64,000 bases of DNA from Agrocybe praecox. Lineage: Eukaryota; Basidiomycota; Agaricomycetes; Agaricales; Agrocybaceae. The stretch's first letter is position 1, and each line of letters starts with the position of its first letter. The position numbers were made by a program, and so were the translations under genes. Below the pieces are notes generated by a model, which saw nothing but the letters and a program-made list of their open reading frames with translations, had not been told where the DNA came from and made no database searches. Below are positions 24,801 to 36,093 of the stretch, piece after piece. The stretch spans positions 1,612,001 to 1,676,000 of the forward strand of contig OZ024840.1 in assembly GCA_964017145.1 (NCBI GenBank), given 5' to 3'.

Positions 24801-27538
24801 ACCGTTAAGGTTGCGCGATCCTCTCAGACAACATCAAATTTCTTGGCTCAGTATAAAGCACCTGTGGACTTGAAGGCCGCTGAAAGATTTCCGTAAGTCC
24901 GCGCATCTATACTCTTGGATAAATTAACTGAGATATCGAAGGATACTATACGACAAAGAGCCACCTGGCTGGTTGGTATGGAATGAAACCATTTCCCTAT
25001 TCTCACTTCCCGATCCCGAAAAGTCAACGTTCCAACCTTGGGAAAAAGCCAGCGAAGAAGTCATCGAAACAGTTCGCAAGATGGCGACAGAGACGGAGTA
25101 CTGGGAAAACATTGCTCTGTACTACTCAGAAGAAAACCACGAAACCAGCATCACCCAAGACAATGTGTCCTGTGTTAAATCAATATGTGCGTCGTAGTCA
25201 TCGTGTCGTAAGATTTAATCTTATCCTGCCTGTTTTGCAGTCCAACTCTTAGAAGATGAACCTTTCGAGGCTTTCAGGCCAACTGTCGAACGGTTGATAG
25301 CTGATAAGGATCAGGATAAGCAGAGGGCTGCTGCAGAGTTCTTGGCAGGCGTTTTGGGAGGTATGTGTAAGGCTCCTTGCATCGGACTACCATTAATGAC
25401 TATGCCCAGGATCAAAGCATTGGCCGACGAAGAAACAAGACTCGCTCTGGAAGTGGTTTACACCACACATTTCGACGATATTTCGGCAAAATATCAAATC
25501 AGACACATTGTCAATCTGGACATCCTTCCTCGAGGTATACTATAGTCCATTCACTCGTCGCACATAAAGGAATTATACCTAACCATCTATTGTTGATAGT
25601 ACATGTTTTACCGTAAGGATCCACGCCGGGTACAACCTCTGGTAGATTTTCTTGTCAAAGAATTCACCAACCTAGACTTCAACGCGGAACTCTCATTCGA
25701 TGCGGTGAAAGTCATTACACTATACCGGGCATTCTACGAAGATCAAGGACGGAGGTCCACTGCATGGATCGATGAAACAGTTGCCCGGTCGTGGTCTGAG
25801 ATTTACAGCGAACATGAAGACGTACGCCTTGATTATACACTTTTTTTTATAGCTTTTTTCTTACATTTTATCTTAGGTGCGAGTATTCATAAGCGAGATT
25901 CTGGCATTTTCGCAAAATGTGAAGGTAAGGATTACATTTGTCGCTTGACTTCTGAATTATAAAATAACTACGATCCTAGTGGCAACCCAAACCATCGACT
26001 CCAACACCAGAAGCATTTGTTCTGGAGTCCCAGACATTGCCAATTGAACATGACATCATGAGCATGAGGGGAACTTACCACAAAGAAAGAATCGACGAAT
26101 TGGTAGAACGTTTGAGAGAATGGCGCGCCGAACGTGTGCCTGGCGTACGGGCATTCCAATCGAGATACGACAAGTAAGGAGAAATGTATTCTTGTAAAAA
26201 TTATGCCATTACTAATTTGGTTTCCACAGAGTTGGGGTCACTGTCTGTAAATGGCTCTATCAATCTTTACACGACCTGCACGCAAATTCGACATTTGACT
26301 ACATTCTTCCACTAATGGTATTTCCGTTTTCCTGTGCCAATCATACGGGGCCATTGATTCGATCTTCCTTTTAGCCAGAGCTCTTCCGTTTCACAGAACG
26401 TACGTTCTCTTTAAGCATTACTCAGTTTGATAGCTGTTTTAACGAAGACACCGTCCATTCAGTGCATGATAATAGTAATCTCGCATCGAGAGCAAGCAGT
26501 CTTCTAGTTCGAATGTGTGGGGTGACTCCGCCAGTGGCTCTCATCAACCCAATCCTTGACGCAATTTTCGACGCGATACAAACTTCTCCAGTGCGTTCTC
26601 TTTTCACACATAATCGCTTATTCTCAATTGATTGATGTTCACATAGTCCTGGAGAGTCAGACTCAAGGCGTTACCGCTGGTACAAGGTATGTTTAGACTT
26701 CTCGTGGGCCGGTTTTCCGATTGACATATACCTGACTTTGCAGTGTTTTATTTCCGTCATATCCCTCTAATCAGTGAGATAAGGATTGTACAAATGCTTG
26801 AGGTAATTATACTCGTTTAAGGATTGTATCAAGCCTCATGATCTTTCTAGGTTCTATGCAGATGTTTAGACGATGAAATCGTTGAAGTTCGAGAGATGGC
26901 AGCTGTGTGAGTGATCATGAGACCTTGCAGGTTTCACAGGTCAAGCTTAAGACTAAACTTTGCACCAGAACGCTATCAGGGATCCTACGTTTATCACCGC
27001 GGCGGAGTGTGATGACTTTGAAGGTAAAGTCGATTCTAAGTTCAGCGATGGATCAAGTCAGTTCATTGACCGCCGATGTCATGTTTAGGCTCGATTTTTG
27101 CGGCTCCTTAACAATAGCCAGATCCCAAGCAAGCAGGACCCTGAATACAACAAAGCTATTCGACAACGCCACGCCGCCATTCTGGGGATATGTGCTCTCG
27201 TTGAGAGTTATCCGTATACAGTCGAAAAGTGGATGCCTGAGCTGCTCACGTCTGTTTTGGCAGAGCATACTTATGACCCTGTAAGTTTGTTTCGTGAAGG
27301 GTTGTCGACCAGCGCTTGATCAATATTTTCAAACAGATTCCCATCTCCACTACTGTTCGTAAATGCGCCAGTAACTTTAAGCGAACACACCAGGATACTT
27401 GGCATGAAGATTCCAAGTGTTTCAACGACTCCCAATTGGCAGCTCTATCCACCCTCCTAACCGGTTCATCTTACTGTAAGTTCAGTTCTATCGGCTTGAA
27501 GGGTATGGACAAACTCATATATATATTCAGACGCCTGA
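18840..27538 (+). CDS. BLM10: proteasome activator Blm10/PA200
   Basis: Giant HEAT-repeat cap that opens the 20S proteasome and, as PA200, directs degradation of acetylated histones and other unfolded proteins. More than twenty short introns run over 8.7 kb. Typical blocks: start MFPDISSLHISGKDG, then KLKNYAKSLPYSLEPYSKMV, TQCVEAQDYDPGFMQWDSM, WCMLKYPIPKDRR, LSWCMGYIADNSRKFFHPA, RLTEMHVNPEVSNP, and near the end ISTTVRKCASNFKRTHQDTW. The C-terminus is SSYYA, the HbYX-type tail (Tyr-Tyr-Ala) that docks into the alpha-ring pockets. It is completed across an intron (27476-27530), so the last coding exon is only 8 bases (27531-27538). Exon 1 is 18840-19117. I saw no disabling frameshift in the parts I traced, but not every junction was verified. 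The gene is 266 bases after RXT2 and ends 259 bases before the convergent HIT gene. Confidence 0.93.
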
Positions 27539-27797
27539 AAATGGATGCAAGACGGATACATGTACACTGACTAATGAATGTAATATTTAAAGTGACCTAA
27601 TTAGACAATTTGGACTACATTTTTGTGGTGAAGAACGCCCGTAAAAGGTCCATGGTATATAACGTGTGCGGAAGGATGCGACGTGGTGTAATTGTAGTGC
27701 CGAACTCCGGTATTACTCATCGAATAGCGTACGGCAAGGTTCCACGGTTTATGAATAATAAGAAATGACAGCAGTAGCGCAAAGGATTCCAGCAAGC

Positions 27798-28761
27798 CTA
27801 CACACGCAGGTGGGGTATCTGGTTTTGAGGGGAAAGGTATTGGGCACTGTTGCGCAAATCTTGGGTTGACGATGAACTCGAGTTCCTGGGGAGGATGCCG
27901 TCCTCAACTTGGAGTTCAACGTTGGCAATGCTAGGTTCGGTCGTTTCGAGTCCATCAGCCTGACCTGCTCTTGCTCCTGCCGAGGGCACCATGTCAATAG
28001 GTGCTCTTGGGCGGTTTTCATAGCCTGACTTAATGCGGTTGTTAGTGACGGACTCCCTGGCAGGTAAAGAGACGGTCAACATGACTGCGAAACGGAGACA
28101 AAAATAGCATCTTACCGAATTTCCGCGATCAAATCCTCAATAGCGTACCACGCAATTGGGCTGTAGGCAACCGCTCTCCACCAACCGGTAAGGTCTGGTG
28201 GACCGATGAAAGCATGGGCGTGAAGATGATCCGTGACAGGGATTTTATTGTCTTTAAACGGCGGGGTGATAAAACCGATACGGAAATTGGGATTCTGGAG
28301 TGGTACGGGCGGCGCAGCCGTGGAAGGAGTCAAGGGGGTTGCAGCGGGGAGTAGAGAAGAAAGTAGACGAGTGGCGAGATTCTTAACATTCGATAATAGT
28401 GGTAGGTCTGACGAAGACTACAAGCGGTTAGATATCTCGCATGAAAGAAGCGTTGTGCATACGACTTACCAAAGTATATATTGATGGGACATGTAAGCTG
28501 CGGAATGACGAGCTTTTAGAAATGAATTACAACAAGAAAATCGAGAAAGGCGCACTTGAAAGCTATGATAATATGACCCTTTGAAGATACAGGATTCGCC
28601 TTTTCCTTGTAAGCTGTAAAGTTGTCGTCTCGCCAAAGAACCTCAGGCTGAGTCGAGCCAGCTGGAAAGGAGGGTGAACGGGGAGAATTTGGGGTTGTGT
28701 GGGATGCAGAGGCGACAATGCCACACATTGGACAGCCAGCCTTTGGTGCCAAGGAGCCCAT
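27798..28761 (-). CDS. HIT-family nucleotide hydrolase (HINT3-like)
   Basis: About 265 residues in four exons on the minus strand. The histidine triad is clear: DHLHAHAF (H-x-H-x-H), the nucleophile region of HIT hydrolases that cleave nucleotide phosphoramidates or related substrates. The N-terminal part has CPMCGIV, like the CxxC opening of many HIT proteins, then VLWRDDNFTAYKEKANPVSS and GHIIIAF. Between the triad and the end are GPPDLTGWWRAVAYSPIAWY and a Ser-rich tail (RNSSSSSTQDLRNSAQ). Start is ATG at 28761, the first in frame. Its promoter is shared with the TRAX gene, whose ATG lies 105 bases away on the other strand. The exact substrate cannot be told. Confidence 0.85.
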
Positions 28762-28866
28762 TCTGAAAGACGAAAGGTAAGAGTTGGTGGTGGTTGCAGA
28801 CTCCGTTGCCTGATTAGGAGTCTGCTGAAACTGCGGAGGTCTGGTCTCCCACGTGATTCAATTCTC
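28762..28866. promoter_or_regulatory. bidirectional promoter, HIT and TRAX genes
   Basis: The whole space between the two divergent start codons is 105 bases, so both genes must share core promoter DNA or overlap their 5' leaders. It contains a CACGTG site near 28852-28857. No TATA box is obvious. Confidence 0.6.
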
Positions 28867-29987
28867 ATGGCGACAACGACCATCCCCGGCGCGTCTGTCC
28901 TCTCCTCCTTCGAGACTTTCAGGGATGACCTAGACGAGCATAATGATAGGAGGGAACGTCTTATAAAGGTCTCATCCATCATCTTTTTTCTCATTCAAAC
29001 CATATACCTGACCTCATATCAAGGCCAGTCGTGATATCACAAACCTCTCGAAGAAAGCAATCTTTCTCTTGCACCGGGTATTCCAAACCGAAGCAACTGC
29101 CAGTACAGACGACAAGGCAACCGCAAAGCGTGCCGCTCAACAGGGCTACGAAAAATTGCGCGAGATCCAAGAGCTGTACGCTAAAATCAAACCAGAACTC
29201 CAAGGAGACAGATACTGGCGGTATGAACGTCAAGTATCCCCTGGCTTACAGGAATACATTGAAGCTCTGAGCTTTGCGCACTATCTTGATCATGGGTCGT
29301 TGATCACGTTCGAACAAGTTCAGCGCACCTTAACGGGTGCCGACGGCGTCGAGGTATGCGTCCCACTTCGCGCTCTCTAATTATTACATTGCTAATTGAC
29401 TCACATGACAGTATTTTCCTCTGAGTGTATCAGACTACCTTCTGGGCCTTTCTGATCTTACTGGAGAGCTTATGCGGTTCGCGATTTCCTCTATCTCCAG
29501 TAGGGGTGGAAAAACCAAGGCGAGCGAAGTTTGTGCCTTCGTTCGTGGATGCAAGTCAGGTAAGCCTTCGATCCGAGTTCTTTCCAGAAAAAAAAGATAC
29601 CTGTGGTATTATAAACATTGCTTTTTGTGTTTCTAACAACTTAAATTCCTCCAGATTTTGAGCGACTAACGCCATACGTACGAGAACTGAAGAAAAAGCA
29701 ATCTGTCACCACACAATCCCTAGAAAAAATCGAAGATGGTAAATCATATCCGAGCATTCGCTATGAAATATTTTCTCTGACGATCGAGATTGATTATTTG
29801 TGTTCCAGCGGTCTATGCAATCGTAGTTAGAAGCTCGGAATACGATCTGCCGCTCAAGATGCTCGACGACATCGTCGCACACTCGATCTCAAATTACAAT
29901 GACTTCGGCAACAACGAACCCCGTAAATATGGCGGCCGTCGAAGAGGTGGTGGCGGCAGCGATGACGATGACGATGACAATGTGTGA
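28867..29987 (+). CDS. TSNAX: translin-associated protein X (TRAX)
   Basis: Subunit of the C3PO/translin complex, an RNase that acts on small RNAs and tRNA fragments. The first exon ends RERLIK and the second starts ASRDITNLSKKAIFLLHR, matching the TRAX pattern rather than translin itself. It continues with KRAAQQGYEKLREIQELYAK, LQEYIEALSFAHYLDHGSLI, YFPLSVSDYLLGLSDLTGEL (the TRAX-type block), FERLTPYVRELKKKQS and a C-terminal IEDAVYAIVVRSSEYDLPLK. The tail is GRRRGGGGSDDDDDDNV, a basic then acidic low-complexity end. About four introns and 280 residues. TRAX carries the catalytic acidic residues of the complex; the Glu and Asp of EYIEALSF are in the right region, but I did not prove the full active site. 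Translin itself is not in this window. Confidence 0.87.
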
Positions 29988-32245
29988 TGACTATATATCC
30001 TTTGTCAAGCGCTTCTTTCAGGGCATCCATTATACCATCACACCTTTCTTTTCCCATACTAATGACATCCTTTAATGATGATTGTCACCCCGCAAAGGAT
30101 AAGGATACTAAAAGGACTTGCAAGAGCTCTTTCTTGTCTAGAAGGGTGACGGACTAGGTAGAAAGATTTGCAGCATTCTTGTTCGCCGAGGGTACAAATC
30201 GTTTTCAAAAGTGCGGCATCGCTGACGCGAAAATACTCATGGTGCGGCAAGACGCCTGTAAAAACTGTGCGAAGACACGAATGACGCCAAAAAAAGAGAT
30301 TAGATTCCCCATTTCAAATTTGAATGGAAAGCAACTCCACTATGTGATATGGTTTCGAGAAACCGTTGTTTCTCTTTCAGCTAATCCTCATGACCCCTCG
30401 AATGCCTCGAGGCTCGCTGTAGACCTACAGATTGTGGGTTTGATTTGGGATAAATTATTGCCAAGACCGGCAGCTAGAAACAGAGACGTCGAGATACTTC
30501 CGATTATAGTGGAGAGGGCTCAAAACTTTCCGAGGAGGGACAGAAATGTGCATATTTGACGGACTTCTTTAGATTATCCAAAGACAAAACAACACAAATA
30601 CCATGGTGCTAGATGTTTTCTCTTTACGTAGACAAGAAGCAGTGCAAGAAGATCTACTGCTACCAAATTTTCTAGTGACCGGATGGAATCACCAGAAAAA
30701 AATTGCCAGAGAGCATAAAAACTTCTCGTGTGTTTTTTCGTAGAACCAAAAGGCACAACTCAACACGAAATGGTGTCTCGGAATTCTTCTTATCCCTTCG
30801 CCGAATGATCGCATGAGAGAACCAGTGTCTTTCTGGTGTCTGCTGACCAGTGTTCCTATAGTTGGCAGATACGAATAAGCTTTTGGTCGAATGTTTTTCT
30901 TTTCGGTAGATTGTCTTCCTTCTGACGTCCCGCAATTGCCGTTGTCGTCGAATCTACGCAATAGCATCAGCAGCCAAAGCCGCTCAGAGCCGCCGGTATA
31001 TGAAATGCGCCACGGTGAGCCAGAGGAAAGGAATATCATGTCAAGCAGCAAGGCACCGGATTCCTATGCCCGAAGTCAAGGTCGAACGACAGGTTCGATG
31101 GAATCGCCACCGGTGATTTGTCTATCCATCTGAAGTTAGATTCAGACCTAGCTCAAGACACACCAGACTTCGAAAAGAACGTCTGTCTTTGTATTAAGGA
31201 GGTTAAGCCCTGGTAAGTATAATTTTGTGATGAAGAAAGCAAAGAAAGAACAAGATAAATGCCTCACGAAAGGTTAAAAAAGAGAACCATGGGGTTCGTT
31301 TTTAATTATCAATGGAATGCTTCTGAAAACGTCTCCAGAGCTGGGTTCTGTTTTTCTCTTGTTTGGAAAAAAGCCGTTACATCGGGAGCCTCTTAGTAGA
31401 AGTCCTTCGACCCCTATGACAGTGCTTCGAACATTCACCACCAAACTTCTAATGAAATGATGTTGTTAGACATAAATTTAAGGTTATAGAAAGATATGCC
31501 ATCAACGGGGACCTTGAAAGACTGGTAAGATCATCTCCCAAGGATCTTCAGGTTCTCCTAGGTAGATCATTTGCGGTACGATCGGAGCGAGGTAAAGATT
31601 CGCAGCTCGCTGACAGAGACCTGTTTTTTTTCTTTCCAACAAGCCTCGTGAGAGACAATATAGACGATAAAATACGAGATCCGCGTAAATTTCAGAGGAA
31701 GAAGAATTTACTGGCAAATATGCGGTAAAAACAATCCAGCAAAACCATGCCCAGAAGAGACGTACTTCTTCAGTTACAGGCAAGACACAAGGCCATTTTG
31801 TTACGTAGAGCACCTCACATTGGGTCTCCTTGAGGCGTTCTTGAGCTTTAACGAATAGAATGTCGAATGTGAGGTTAGCTGGCAGCAGTCAGGGTTCGTA
31901 GTTCCGTTTGTGCAAGCTTTGTGAAATGCCTCCGTCCAAAAAAACGCGACGCGTTATTATGACGTAGGGTCAGGTGATAGTGTGACGATATCTCGACGAT
32001 TTAATAGACGCGTCAAGTCGCGTTTTCGATTCTCGAGAAATATAAAATTTGTATACAATAGCATTGGTATTCTAAACATACGATTCGACAGGTACAACAA
32101 TATCAATAAGGGGAAAAAATGATCAACGATCGTTCTTTTACAATTTCGGGAAAGTAGTTGGAATCGTAGTGTCCTTATACAATGACAAGATAACTGGTAA
32201 ATTGGTAAATTCGACGAATATTCAAACGACTCTGTGTATCGTGTA
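29988..32245. other. gene-poor stretch with possible exon remnants
   Basis: About 2.2 kb without a confident gene. An open frame at 30179-30559 (no ATG until codon 22) and a block near 30911-31213 with a canonical GTAAGTAT donor at 31213 could be exon parts of an unrecognised or decaying gene, but I could not build a consistent model. No known family or mobile-element ends were found. Confidence 0.4.
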
Positions 32246-34083
32246 TTACACCACAGCTGTAGCACTATTAGTGGCCTCTGATCGCTCCGTGCTTTCAAGC
32301 GTCACAGTGACCTCTCCATCGCTGTCATCGTCCAAGTCAGAATTCCGTAGCGAATCTCCCAGAGCGGGAGCACTTTTCTTTATTGCCGAATCTTGTTGGT
32401 AGGTATCTGACTCGGGTTCAGGGGCAGGGAGCCGTCGAAGTCGACCTTGCGAGAAGGGAATGATAGGACATAAAAATATCCGGAAAAAGGCACGCAAAAA
32501 GATCCTAATTGACGCGAACACCGTTTGGAAAATAGACATTGTATTCGGGCGCGGAGGCGGATTAACTTTTTCCAACGCGAAGGAACCTGGTACTTCTTTT
32601 TCATGGGTGACCGCGTTTGAGTGTGGTATCTCGAAAGTAAAGATGGGTTTCGTGGTCGTATCTTCAACAACCGGCAAAGATGATATCGAAGCGACAAGTG
32701 TGTCTATTGACGCAGATGATGCATGATGGTCTACAGGCGCCAACTTTGGAGAGATGGGAGGTGTGGGGAGGACATCAGCATCTGCCGATGTCGAGGGTAT
32801 TGTTGATGCAGCTTCTTCAGCTAGACGGGATTCCACTGCATTTTTATCCTCTTCTAAAAAAGTTTCCGGGGTTTTCCTAGCAGAATTATACAAAGGCTTG
32901 ATGATAAAATGCCCGCTGTCCCCATCGAACTCCAATACAATGTCTTGATTCTCCTCTGAGAGATTATCAAAACGATGGACCTGTTCCCCAGTGGAGTGAG
33001 ACGACAGGTCAAATCCGTCGATTTCTGAATCGCCAAAGATACCAATCAATTGACTACGACTCAGCCGAAGACTGGAGATGCTATGTCTTGAGGTACGAAG
33101 TGCAATGGCGATCACGTCTATGGCATCAGACGATCCAGTCGACGCGAGAGCGAAAGTATTGCTCTTCAAATCGCTTGAGAGGACTTTCCAGTTCGTTAAT
33201 TGACTATCCTGGAGGACTTGTTCAATAAACGTTTCCCATGCAGATTCGCTGCTTCGCAAAGTTGCAGTTCCTGACCCGGATAGAGTAACGAGGCCTTGAT
33301 CCGACACACTGGCAGTCAATCCTGCAGACGTGTATAATGCATAGGTTGGTAGGATATTATGGGAGTGTTCTTGTGGAAGAGGAGCTAAGTATATTGCGTG
33401 TGCACTCCTAAGGTCGGTATTGAGGCTATAAGCTACTAGTCAGCATAACTCTCAACATTTAACATTGGAGCGCACCTATCCTTCCCAAGGGCATATATCC
33501 CAAAACCAGAACGTTTATTCAACTTGGCAACTTCCACCGCGTCGACAGTGTCCGACTTGACCTCGAAAATACGCGTATTTTCCGCGCGATTAACGCTCCA
33601 TCCCTGGGATAGGACAAGTCCAGAGAGCGCATTTGGTTGCGCCCGAGTCACATTCACCGTCCCGTTCTTACCAAACTGGCCTAACCATGTTATGCCGCCC
33701 GACGCATACAAAATCCGGTAGGTAAAGGAGAACCGCCTGTTCTTCGCAGCCGCAGTGGGTGGCAGCGACACCAAAAGAGAAAGTATCACATTCTTCTCCT
33801 CTTTCGTATTTGCTTTGAGGCTAACCCTGCGCAATTCGATGGGATATACTGGGCGTGAATTTTCAAAATCCATTTTGCCCCAGGCTCCATTGTTAACTTT
33901 TCCACCACGAGGCATATCCGACCACAATTGCACGCGTCCTCCATCCTTAACGAGTTTTTCATAGTTTGCTTGGCTTAAATGGGCCGAAAACAAAACAATT
34001 GTCGGTTGATCATCAGGAGAAAGGGGTGAAGATACAATGTCAACGGCCTCCCCAAGAGGGGGTTTGAATGAGATATTGTACAT
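32246..34083 (-). CDS. large fungal protein of unknown function
   Basis: Two exons (34083-33476 and 33425-32246, intron of 50 bases) give about 595 residues. No family recognised. The first 330 residues look folded: MYNISFKPPLGEAVDIV, IVLFSAHLSQANYEKLVKDG, LWSDMPRGGKVNNGAWGK, FSFTYRILYASGGITWLGQF and SGFGIYALGKDR, a beta-rich pattern with many aromatic residues. The middle is low complexity and Ser-rich, with LPTPPISPKLAP. Near residues 500-525 is a hydrophobic, basic stretch (MSIFQTVFASIRIFLRAFF then RIFLCPIIPF), which could anchor it in a membrane. The end is acidic (DLDDDSDGEVTVTLES). The intact long reading frame with a single clean intron makes it a real gene. The aromatic N-terminal half suggests a binding or enzyme domain, but that is only an impression. 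Confidence 0.75.
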
Positions 34084-34295
34084 GATGATGGTACAAAGAG
34101 AAAGAGAAGAGATAATGAGTGAATAAGGGCTGCAGGTTGATTAATAGTTATGCGTGAGGGAAACGCATTTAGCAAGTGCTGGGAAATGTGGTGAAGAGCT
34201 GCCTCTTGTCTACTGAAACCTGCAGCCAGGCATACATGCATGTGACGTCATACATTATCCTTGATCAAAAATAACTTCCAATCTAGGCAATTCGA

Positions 34296-36093
34296 TCATC
34301 TTGCACGCGACCCTCCTCTCCTCAGTCGCTGCACGATGGGTCGTGGTAACAGTTCAACATCGCTGTCTTCATACGTTGGGTCGTCTTCCTCGTTTTCTAG
34401 TTCACGAGGGAGCCAAGCGTCGATCACATTATCGAGCTGGTTGATGTGGTGGTACGTCTGAATGTTAACCCACGGTTTGGTCGCTGGCGCACGACGTGTC
34501 GTCATTTTTCTTGTCGCTACACCTTCTTTCCACGTCCTGCAGGAGGCATCAGCCGTGTTCAAGAGCCTTGAAGAATATCCCTACTTCTTGCGTGTTAACC
34601 AATCATTCAATTTCTTGCCTCCTTGCTGCCATTCATGAGCTCCGCTTAAAGCAAGAGCCTTGACATGCTTCTCAACCGTGTTGTCCATCGAAATATTAGG
34701 GATCAACGGCGTCGACGAGGCGAAGTTTAACCGGCAACACGGGCAAGCCTTGTTTCTCTGGAACATTCAAACCAAAAGGCTATCAACAACGCTTGATGCT
34801 CCAAAAAGGCAACGAGGATGCTTACATTTTTGATGTGCCATTCCCAACCACATTCGCCACAGAAAGTATGACCGCATGGGTTGCCTACATGGGAAGCAAC
34901 ACTATAACCCTATGGTCAGCCTCACGTTACAGAAAAACGAGGGTAATAAAACAAAATTCACAACAAATCACAGCATCTGCATTTCAATCGGCGTTATGAT
35001 GAGCGATCCAAAGCCACGAAGTGTAAGAAGTTATGATTGACATACATCGGACATGTTAATTCATCTTCGTACGTGGAGAGAATCTGGTCGATATCGTTCT
35101 CGGCTTTCATCTTGCCTTTTCGTTTCGGAGACATGTCAGGACTGGGACACGGCCTTTTCTTTGAAATAGGTTGTTTGACATTGTTGCTTGTATGCAGCTC
35201 GGCAACTCCGTAGTTCTGACGAGAGGAAGAAGCTGCACATTCCAAAAATAAAAAAACGTGTTATAGCCTATGTAATCAAGTGGGGAGCGACATATATACT
35301 CACAATCTATTCGTTCGCAAGGAATAGTTCCTTTCAATATACATGGAGTCATTTCGTAGAAAAAATAGACTCACCTGCAAAGTACATGCTCCGTATTTCA
35401 TTAGAGCTACGGATCTGGGGTTGTGGCGCGAAGCTTGACTCTGCACTAAAAGTCAGAACACCAAAAAGGTTGAACTCCGAAAGACAGAAAATTAATCAGA
35501 CCTCCAGTATGTTGAACGTGCGCTATGTTATCAAAAGTTAATCCACAACAAAATGATAGAAGCACCCCCACTCACACGAAGCTCCGCGATTACTAGTCGA
35601 TGGAGTAGTAGCGCGAGGCAAACCTACATATACTAACTTTAGAAAAAAAGAAAGAAAACGATACCGTTGAACTCCGCACGCATTACATACCAGTCATGTT
35701 AAAATTCAGACTCGATGACGCATATCCAGCAACAGCAGTATTAGGTCCTTGCGACGCTCGTATTATCGCCCTTTGTTCGACTTGTTCAAGTTCAGCCAAG
35801 AAATCTGGATCCATGATCACATCTTCGACAAAGTAATTCGAGGTATCCCCACTACTGTTGGCCGAAGTCGAACGAGAGATTGCACCGGCCACATTAGAAT
35901 TAGAATTAGGAGGTCTGGAGTCCCCACCTCCCGGTGGGCAGGGTCCTGTATCGGGTGGCAAACGCGTGTTGGAACTTCCTGATGCATGAGAAGCCGAGTT
36001 TGGAGGTAGTGGACCCGCTAGTAATCGTGCCCAGTCAACCCCTTCGACATCCGCAAAATCATCCGGGATATTGTCAAATTCGTCGTCAGACAT
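34296..36093 (-). CDS. RING-finger E3 ubiquitin ligase
   Basis: About 400 residues in seven or so exons on the minus strand. The acidic N-terminus MSDDEFDNIPDDFADVEGVD is followed by a disordered Ser/Pro region (35683-36070). The C3HC4 RING reads ELTCPICCDLFVAS, then NPCGHTFCGECGWEW and KACPCCRLNF; the introns at 34994-35060 and about 34905-34940 sit inside it and must be spliced to give CPIC and LFVAS. After the RING, VEKHVKALALSGAHEW and the acidic C-terminus ENEEDDPTYEDSDVELLPRP end in basic GGSRAR. RING proteins bind E2 enzymes and transfer ubiquitin. The substrate is unknown; nuclear localisation is possible because of SKKRPCPSPDMSPKRKGK just before the RING. The exon pattern between 35245 and 35680 is less certain. 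Confidence 0.8.

Noticed and set aside
30179..30559. 126-codon plus-strand frame in the TRAX-downstream gap
   Set aside because: Starts without an ATG, no recognisable family, no supported introns. May be part of a decayed gene but cannot be listed as one.
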